Positions 56,557 to 64,000 of a stretch of 64,000 nt of DNA are shown here, in pieces. This DNA comes from Spizellomyces punctatus DAOM BR117. Its lineage: Eukaryota > Chytridiomycota > Chytridiomycetes > Spizellomycetales > Spizellomycetaceae. A program made the translations under genes and the position numbers. The notes beneath the pieces are model-generated. The model searched no databases. It was not told where the DNA came from and was given only the letters and a program-made list of their open reading frames with translations. Position 1 is the stretch's first letter; each line of letters begins with the position of its first letter. The stretch spans positions 246,622-310,621 of the forward strand of contig NW_015971544.1 in NCBI RefSeq assembly GCF_000182565.1, given 5' to 3'.

Positions 56557-58884
56557 ATGACATACAAGGCTTCAGGACCCACCAAGGTCCAGTCAAGATA
56601 CCCGACTCAATATCAGCAATTTGCTCAAAAGGCAAAGAATGGTCTCCGTCATGTTCCCGAATATAGCGTCGACTATGTCCGCGGGTTGTTCCCTATCGCT
56701 AGCTGGTTGCCCCGTTACAACAGGGACTGGCTTTATGGTGATTTAATTGCCGGTTTGACGGTTGGAATTGTAGTCATTCCACAGGTATGATATAGATTGA
56801 TCGCTTGGAGCAAAACAGATCAGGATGACTAATCTAGATACCTTTCTCTATAGGCCCTTGCTTATGCCAAACTCGCCACTCTTCCCCTTCAGTATGGTCT
56901 CTATACTTCCTTCACTGGTGTTCTGATCTACGCTCTGTTTGCCACGTCTAAAGACGTTACCATCGGTGCCACCGCTGTCCTTTCTCAGTTGACGGGTCAA
57001 GTTCTCGCCACGTACAATGCTGACAAGTCCATGGATCCTGTCACCTTTGCCATCGCGGTTTCGTTCTTGACTGGTCTAATTCAATTAGCGCTGGGTCTCT
57101 TTCGACTGGGTATCATTGTTGACTTCATTCCTGCTCCTGTCATTGCCGGATTTACGACTGGTGCTGGTATCGGAATCATCATTGGCCAGTTTGCCGGGCT
57201 CCTCGGTATCAAGGGAATCAACACAAACGATCCTGCCTACCAAGTTCTTGGAAACACTTTGAAAGCCCTAGGACAGACGCAGCTGGACGCGGCGTTTGGC
57301 TTTGCCGGTCTGGTATCTCTCCTACTGTTCAAGTTTGGTTGTCGATACGCAGTTAAGCGCGGTTATCCTTTCATGAAATGGGTCTCCCTTTCCCGGAACG
57401 CAGTTGTCATCATCATCTTCACCGCGATCAGCTACGCTATTAACCACCAGAACCGCAAGTCGCCCAGAATTCGGATTGTTGGGGATATTCCAAAGGGATT
57501 TGGTCCCATTCACGTTCCGGACGTTAGCGATCTCAGCAAGGTGGCCCCAGCATCTGTCACCGTCGTCATCGTTGCAATTCTCGAGCATATTGCGGTTGTA
57601 AAAAGTTATGGTCGTCTAAACGGCTACCGCCCAGATGCCAACCAAGAATTAGTTGCTTTGGGTTTCACCAACTTTCTCGGATCCTTCTTGGGTGCCTACC
57701 CGGCAACCGGATCTTTCTCCCGATCTGCAATCAAATCTCAATCTGGCGTCCGAAGTCCGCTTGCCGCGCTGTTCACCGCCGCGATCGTTGTCCTGGCACT
57801 GTATGTGCTGACCCCACTCTTCTACTATATTCCTAGTGCCATCCTGTCCGCAATCATCATTAGTGCCATCAGTGACCTGATCAGTCGGCCAGCTCTCGTC
57901 AAGCAGCTCTGGGACATTCAATTCTTGGATCTGTTTGCTTTCCTTCTGGCTCTCGTTTTCACGTTCTTCTTCAGTATCGAGACTGGTATCTATGTGTCTG
58001 TCGGCTTTGCTGTTGCCGTCCTTCTATATCGTCTTGCTCGCCCGCATTACCAAGTTTTGGCTCGTTCGAACGACACTGGTATCTGGGTGAATGTAAAGGA
58101 CGCTCAACTCGGCCACACTGCGTCACCACCGCCACCTGGGGTTTTGGTATTCAAGCTGGAGGAGAGTTTGACCTACCCAAATGCCAACTATTTTGCGGAG
58201 CATATCAAGGAAATTATGATTGAAAGTACGGAATTTGGGGGCCCGATATTAAAATCAAATCAGAAACTGTGGTGTGATGATACGGACGATAAGATCAAAA
58301 GAGCGAGGAAGGCCCTCGCCAAAAAGAAGGCTGTGTCAGAACAGGAGATCGTTCCAGATATTCGTCTGGAAATTCGCGATAATGACAACTCTCCGAGTGT
58401 CACACCGCCTCGAAAAGAAAGCGTCGACTCGGGTTCTCACTCGGACGAGACATTGACAAGTCTTCCTCGTCTTCGCGCGGTTGTTTTTGATTTTTCTGCA
58501 GTCAACGGGATCGACTCTACTGGTGTTCAAACTCTAGTCGACCTTCGTCGGGACATGGATGCGTTTGCCGGACAACGAGTTGAAATCCACTTTGCTCACG
58601 TGCGGCCACGATTCGAACGTATACTGGAATACTTTCTAGCGATTACACGAACAGACCGGGATGTTACCCCAGTTGTTCCCACAGATATTCCTATTGAGGA
58701 GACTGCCACCAACTCTAATCCCCCAAGTTCTACCGACAAAAACCTAGTTCCTTTTGTTGATGTAAGAGAGTTGTTCCACGCTACCGTTGACCTGGCAGTT
58801 GCTGCGATTGAGCGCCGCCGTAGTCGTGCATCCAGCTTTGAAAAGAAGCAGCCCGAGATTGACGAGATCAAGGTGCACAGTTAG
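56557..58884 (+). CDS. SulP (SLC26) anion transporter, sulfate permease-like
   Basis: Two exons (56557-56784, 56854-58884) give 752 residues. It is a plasma-membrane carrier for sulfate or related anions. The SulP signature is present (DLIAGLTVGIVVIPQ-ALAYAKLATLPLQYGLYTSF), with 10 to 12 hydrophobic segments to about residue 470, including GTGAGIGIIIGQFAGLLGI-type helices, and GAYPATGSFSRSAIKSQSG. The C-terminal STAS domain (LRAVVFDFSAVNGIDSTGVQ) is complete but contains a charged, disordered insert of about 90 residues before that strand. Upstream in-frame sequence is excluded because no ATG follows the TATA box until here. CACGTG sites upstream fit regulation by sulfur, but this is a suggestion. 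Confidence 0.93.
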
Positions 58885-59535
58885 TGTAGAATAGCAAACT
58901 CTCTCGCATATTGGATTTATTTTGTGTATATATGCTGTTTCCTTTATTTTATTGGTGTTGGAATGTTATACCGAATACATCTTTTAACAAAAGAGTGTGC
59001 GTTGTGAAGTCTCCTCCCAAGAGAGAGTCGCCCTCTGAGGCTTAGCCAATCCCTTTAAGGTTTTGGATTATCACCCAAATAACACCGAGGGTGATAATTG
59101 AGACGCTTGGATGTGTCTTTCCGCCCTGGTCTTTTGGCAGGCTCGTTTTGTCATTTGCGATTCCAACAAGGATTTTTTTTTTTTTGTTCGCAGTTTTATA
59201 CACGCAGCTACACGCTTAGTGACAGCGCCTTATTCGACCAGCTAAAGCTGCAAATCCGGCGGGTGCTTTTCTTGTTTTATGCCGACCTGTCAAAATCGTC
59301 CCTCGGTTTCGAATCGGATAGATTATCAAAGTGATTCTTCCCAGCGGTCATAGCACTCGCTCTTTACGTTTGACGTTGCACCGGAGAAAGCGTCTTCTTG
59401 TTGACCCAGTATCCATCAAATTGCGGTAGCACTTTGGGTCGTTAGAACCTCCGAGGTTCAGGTGTTTTTGCCCATTGTTAGCCCTTTGGACGTCATCCCA
59501 GTCGCTGTTTGGACTCGACACTACCTCCTCACAGG
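58885..59535. other. Intergenic, no supported gene
   Basis: About 650 bp holding the SulP 3' untranslated region and the promoter of the next gene. Nothing else seen. An imperfect inverted repeat (CACCGAGGGTG) is near 59080. Confidence 0.45.
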
Positions 59536-62053
59536 ATGCCGCCGTGGAGGGGTATCCTGGGGTGGGCTGTTTGGCCGATACTAATAGGATGGGTGAACGG
59601 TCAGAGCACGACTGGTAAGTTGCTGGTTCACTCGGATAAGATGTTGTGGGTAGGTTACCTAAAAAGCTTCCCTCTAGTGAACGTCCTAATGAAGCCCTTG
59701 TTCTACGATTCAACTGCGGACGAACTCAATCAACTGATCTCACTCAAGAATCAGTTCTTCCAGTCCACTGGAATAGATATTCGCTTTGACTTGCAACCAC
59801 CTGTAAGGCGCTATAACGATCTGTAGCGTTTTTTTCTTGTGAGTATTGTAGATCTAACCCTGCATTTGTAGCAAACGGCAGATCCTGCTGACTACTATGC
59901 GTTTGTCCACCCCTTGCTCAGCAAATCCGATTCAACGTACGATATCATTGCTCTCGATGTGTCATGGCTGGAGGAATGGCCGGGGGCTTTTTTCAATCTA
60001 TTCACATGGGGCCCAGAGACCGGGCAGGCGCAGATTGGGCAGGCGGTAAGTGACAGGGTTAGTGAGCAGTATGCGGGCATTGTAAATAGTGATGCGGTGA
60101 AGGGAAATTTAGGTAGGTTGCACTATTTTTGTTCCGTGTATCTCTCAACTGGTTGTGCTGATTTGCTGTTTGATGTCAAAAGTTGCCTTGCCGATGTGGA
60201 CGGATTATGGAGTGATATACGCAAGAACGGATTTGCTAGCAAAATACAACGTGACGATGCCGACGAGTTTGGATGATATGGCCGCCGCTTGTGAAACCAT
60301 TTATCCAGCTGAACTGGCTTCGCATCGCTCTCTTCTGTGCTTTGTAGCCGGCTTTCAAGGTTCGTATGCGCACATTTTGTTATGAGGATTCGTCGAACTA
60401 AAGAAGGTAATCTACTTAGGGCTGGACATTGTTGAGCTATTTTCCGAACTTTTCATGACCGTGAGCCCATCCGGGGGCGATCTGTTAAAGTTTGGCCATC
60501 AAGTCGCAATAAATAACCCTCAAAATCAAGGCGTTCTTAACGAACTATTGGAATGGATTTCGAAAGGATACATCTCTCAAAAGACTCTCGCTTTTACCGG
60601 TACAAAGGCGCTACAAACCTGGTTGACCGGTGACGCCATTTTCTATCGGGGCTCCACTTCTGCGGCAAAGAGAACCTCGGAGGCATTTGCCGGAAAGGGA
60701 TGGACATATAAAGTAATCTCAGGCAACAGCCCCGGAGCGGCAAACCCGTTTGCCTCCGTACGAGGGGGATATCATTTGGCAATGCCACGAGCTGGAGGGC
60801 ATCAGAATGATACTCAGGTTATTCAAGCCTTACTGTTCTTGACTGGATCAGTGGTGCAGCAGGCGAGGGCCGCCACGTTCGGTGCACCCCCTACGTTAAA
60901 GACTTTGTATAATGGTATGTGGGTTGTTCCTCCGAGATGATTTGGCAAACAACATCTAATATTTTGAGTCGATTTTTCAGATTCAGCAGTCTGTGCCTCT
61001 GTACGCTGCGATGTAATTCCCAGTCTCGTACCATTTAATCTTCCATCTAGCGCTGCTGCACCAGTTTGGATTGAAGTAGCGCTTACAATGTCAAAGTACT
61101 TTGCGGGGATTCTCGCCGGTACATACGCTGTCAGCGCCGGTCTTGATGCCGCCACCACCGCGATCATGAATATTTTCAATAAAACTTCAGATACGGGTTT
61201 GGGAACAACCGCGATAATACTCATATCGGTTTTCATGTCTCTAGCGGCGGTGGGACTTTTGGCGGGGACCGGAGTAATTGTATGGAAAAGGAAAACACGA
61301 CGAAAGCAAAAGGAGGCTAAAGCCAGTAGTGAGAAGGCTGTGGCGGTAGACGAGGAGAGCCCTCCAACAAATGGCCAGGCGTTACCACCGTTGGCAGAGA
61401 TCCCAGAGGCAACGAGATTACATGTATCAGTACGTCCAGCTCGACGACCCGAAAGCGGGGATGTCGCTGTTGGGAATCAAAAAATACCAGCAGACGGTGT
61501 ATCAAGCGCTGAACGAGGTTCCTACGATCTAGGCGAATACCGAGTATATGACAAAGGAAAGCCTCGAAGTCGAACATCCTCCACCGAGGGCCAACTCACT
61601 CAAAAGTTCACCGTCATCCACCCCTACAAACCCGTCATGGGCGACGAAATGGAAATCAAACCCGGCGATGTAGTCTCTGTGCGCTTAGCTTACGACGACG
61701 GCTACGCCTTTGGTCAAATAGAAGGCAGCGGAGGTAAAGCTGGCGTCTTCCCGCTCGCCTGTCTCCTTCCGGTCGGTTTAGAAGTTGGGCTCCCAAGTCG
61801 GCTCGAGAGCGGCGCGATGAATATGGCCGTCATGCAGCACGCACCCGAAAAAGTGGATTCCCTTGAAATGCTATTATTGAGTGGTCGCATCACGGAGCAA
61901 ACGTATCTGGCCCTGCGAAGGGAGCAAGAAGAAGAGTTACGGACTCAAAGGCAGATTACGGCGTTGAGGGAGCGGCTAAGAGATTCCAGTCTTGAGCAGG
62001 AGGAACGGAAAAAGTTGCAGCGAAGACTGGATGAATTGGAGTTGGGTATTTAA
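59536..62053 (+). CDS. Receptor-like protein: bacterial-type solute-binding ectodomain, membrane helix, SH3, coiled coil
   Basis: Six exons (59536-59614, 59678-59802, 59872-60112, 60183-60359, 60420-60914, 60981-62053) give exactly 729 residues. A signal peptide (MPPWRGILGWAVWPILIGWV) is followed by about 450 residues with the layout of ABC-transporter family 1 sugar-binding proteins: STADELNQLISLKNQF, YDIIALDVSWLEEW, VALPMWTDYGVIYARTDLL then YNVTMPTSLDDMAAAC, FMTVSPSGGDLL, and GGYHLAMPRAGG. Then a membrane helix (TTAIILISVFMSLAAVGLLA), a basic stop (KRKTRRKQK), a Ser/Pro linker, an SH3 domain (FTVIHPYKPVMGDEMEIKPG, GYAFGQIEG, GVFPLACLL), and a C-terminal charged coiled coil (QEEELRTQRQITALRERL). 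It probably senses an external sugar or similar solute and signals inward. No ABC permease partner exists here. Confidence 0.88.
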
Positions 62054-62486
62054 ATGTGACGGTAGACAAATAGTTTTTAGGAATAGGTTGAGAGTGTCGG
62101 CGGGGAAGGGTATCCATCCTATAAGGGCAAGGAAGGATATCTCGTTGCTTCCTGTATCTTTTAGTTCCGCATTTTTTTTTTGATTTTCTAATTTTATTTT
62201 GGAGACAGACTGCATTGTTTGGCTCAAGGAGTATGTCCACATTATCTAGTGATGTGCACGGTTACAGTTGTAGTATTGTGGATGGAGCGAGAACGGTGAG
62301 GCGATTGGCCTCGTTGATTCACGTCAGCTTTGGGCAATGAATTCCTTTGCAGCCCTGATCACATTCGAGCCTTACGCCTGGTAAGGCCAAATGTATCTTT
62401 GTTAATTATCAATATCAAGAGTAAAATCTCCCATCTCTACTATATACGAGTCAAACCCAATATCATGCATAAAAGCCCCCATTCTA
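62054..62486. other. Gap between convergent genes
   Basis: About 430 bp holding the 3' ends of the receptor-like and PhoD-like genes. No ORF or RNA seen. Confidence 0.5.
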
Positions 62487-64000
62487 CTAGTTAAACTGTT
62501 GAACGCTTGTGATCCTTCCTGACCCACTTGCAGTCTCCACTATGGCATCAGTGGACTCTAGACGCGTTCTTCTATCGACAGCAGCAACGACCACATACTC
62601 TGTTGACACCTTCTCCGCGGTAACCGTCACAACCATGTATCCATGGTCCTTCCCATTGCCAAACTTTAGATGAGGCTGGCTCATTCTCAAGCCAGCTACA
62701 GCCACAGCGCCCGCACCAGGGCTGGTCACACTCGTGCCAACAAACTCCACCAACACCGATCCGCGCCCGGAAATGGGGCCGTATTTGAAGATATTGTATG
62801 GGTCTTCTGGTACATCAAAGGCGAACGCTGTGTGAATGTCGCCAGTCAAGATGACAGTGTTTTGGATGTTATTGTCCGTAAGGTGCGACATGAGCCGAGC
62901 TCGGGATGCGGGATATCCGTCCCAACTGTCTGCACCAGTCAACTGGCCCAGAATCTTCATTGGTGAAAAAGTGACTTGGTTGCCCAAAAGGCGCCATTGT
63001 TTGCCGCCTTGACTGGACTTTGAGAGTTCATTGTAAAGCCAGGATTCTTGATCCGCACCCAGGATCTAAAGTTCAAATGCAAGGATATGAGCCACCAGAA
63101 AAAAAAAAGAAACATTGCTGGAAATTGAGAAAAGTAACTCACAGATCGGCCGGGTGCATTGATTTCTTGTGTTTTCCTCAAATCCGTCTTATCTCTGCCA
63201 GCAATTCTCGTATCCAGCATTATCAAATCCAACAGCTTTCCAACATGGAAACTACGGTAAATCTTGCCCTTTCCATCAATCACGGCCGACCGAATGGGCA
63301 TGTATTCAAAGTATGCCCGCATGGCTGCAAGTTTGCGTTCTTCCCAAGGACCTTGCGTAGAAGGGTTGTGGTTCCCTGCGCCGTCTTTCCACGCGTTGTC
63401 GGCGAATTCATGATCGTCCCAAACGGTAATCCACGGGACGTTTTGGTGAGCGAGCTGTAGATCTGGATCAGTTTTGTATTGGGCGTGGCGGGTGCGGTAG
63501 TCTGAGAGTCTGTTGAGGGTAACATGTTGGCCGGTCTGTTGTAGTAAGACATGTCTCAAACCGTACACAAAACACTTACGTGACAATATCCTTGTCAGGT
63601 TGAGGAATGCGACCGATTGCTGTCCCATCACCGTACTTTTTGTTTGCATATTCATAGATGTAGTCCCCCAAATGCAGCACAACGTCCACATCTGTGCGGT
63701 GTGAGATGCCATTGTATGCATTGAAAAATCCATAAGGGAGGTTACTGCAGCTGACGACGGCCAATTTGTAGCTTTCAACGTCGGCATCCTCGGTAGGAAG
63801 CGTGTGGGTCTTGCCAATGGGAGATGTGGCAGTTCCGGAAGGGGTCTGAACCACAAAGCGGTAGTAGTAAGTAGTCGCGGGTTGGAGACCTTTTACGTCC
63901 ACTTTGACAGTGTAGTCCACGTCGGGGGTTGTCACCACTGTTCCATTCTGCACAAGCGAAGAAAATGCTTCTGTTGTTGAAACTTGGTAGGTTACTGGAA
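62487..64000 (-). CDS. PhoD-type alkaline phosphatase (5' part beyond window)
   Basis: Three exons are visible, about 470 residues, with the N-terminus cut by the right edge. PhoD enzymes release phosphate from phosphodiesters and monoesters, usually outside the cell, using Fe/Ca. Seen motifs: a fibronectin-like N-terminal domain (GLQPATTYYYRFVV), AVVSCSNLPYGFFNAY, VLHLGDYIYEY, WITVWDDHEFADNAW, LIMLDTRIAGRD, LYNELSKSSQGGKQWRLLGN, and TVILTGDIHTAF. All typical metal-binding positions in these motifs (Asp, His, Tyr) are present. The order matches full-length PhoD. Splice sites near 63590 and 63140 join in frame. Secretion cannot be judged because the signal region is outside. Confidence 0.92.

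Noticed and set aside
1-64000. CRISPR arrays, bacterial operons or insertion sequences
   Set aside because: No regularly spaced direct repeats with unique spacers and no transposase genes were found; gene structure is eukaryotic throughout.

Overview
The window is nuclear DNA of a fungus, most likely an early-diverging zoosporic (chytrid-like) lineage. The reasons are: genes are split by many short GT-AG introns (mostly about 35 to 150 nt); there are fungal-type genes (RHO1, RAD16-like, hybrid histidine kinase); and several eukaryotic proteins carry bacterial-type modules joined to signalling domains, a style I associate with zoosporic fungi. The lineage is an inference; no rRNA or mitochondrial marker is present. 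Exon boundaries were joined by eye from reading frame, splice signals and family motifs, so internal boundaries are less certain than gene identity.

1-6.2 kb (minus strand): one large gene whose product joins two Tudor/chromo-barrel-like folds, two ZZ-like zinc fingers, an extended PHD finger and a GATA-like zinc finger to a bacterial-type DNA N4/N6 methyltransferase. This is the best candidate in the window for a new system: a DNA methylase steered by its own histone-reader domains. 7.9-14.1 kb: a secreted alpha-carbonic anhydrase, a TMEM14-type membrane protein, and an HLTF/Rad5-type HIRAN-SNF2-RING translocase.

14.1-23.1 kb is a repeat-rich accessory island: a tRNA-Leu and its broken copy; a 529-bp element with 71-nt inverted arms; a multicopy family of structured repeats (three perfect 116-nt cores in tandem); an intact unknown gene and an internally deleted relative, both with the structured repeat in the equivalent intron; and stray pieces of unrelated genes (Cwc24/RNF113-like, Atg11-like).

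23.2-43.3 kb: RHO1; a 1007-residue DOMON-cytochrome b561-cytochrome b5-flavin reductase with an SH3 domain inside its NAD-binding half; a CBS-domain protein; a PIAS/Siz-type SP-RING protein; a GFA-fold enzyme; and a double hybrid histidine kinase whose reading frame requires a single-nucleotide exon and a GC-AG intron. 43.5-64 kb: a RAD16-like remodeller, a mucin-like single-pass protein with a cytoplasmic SH3, a ZZ plus EF-hand membrane protein, mitochondrial Mn/Fe superoxide dismutase, glycine cleavage H protein, a SulP anion transporter, a receptor-like protein with a bacterial-type solute-binding ectodomain and cytoplasmic SH3, and a PhoD-type phosphatase cut by the right edge.

Two themes recur. 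Three membrane proteins end in or contain SH3 domains, suggesting membrane-to-cytoskeleton or MAPK signalling alongside RHO1 and the histidine kinase. Three proteins handle chromatin or damaged DNA (the methylase, the HLTF-like protein and the RAD16-like protein).
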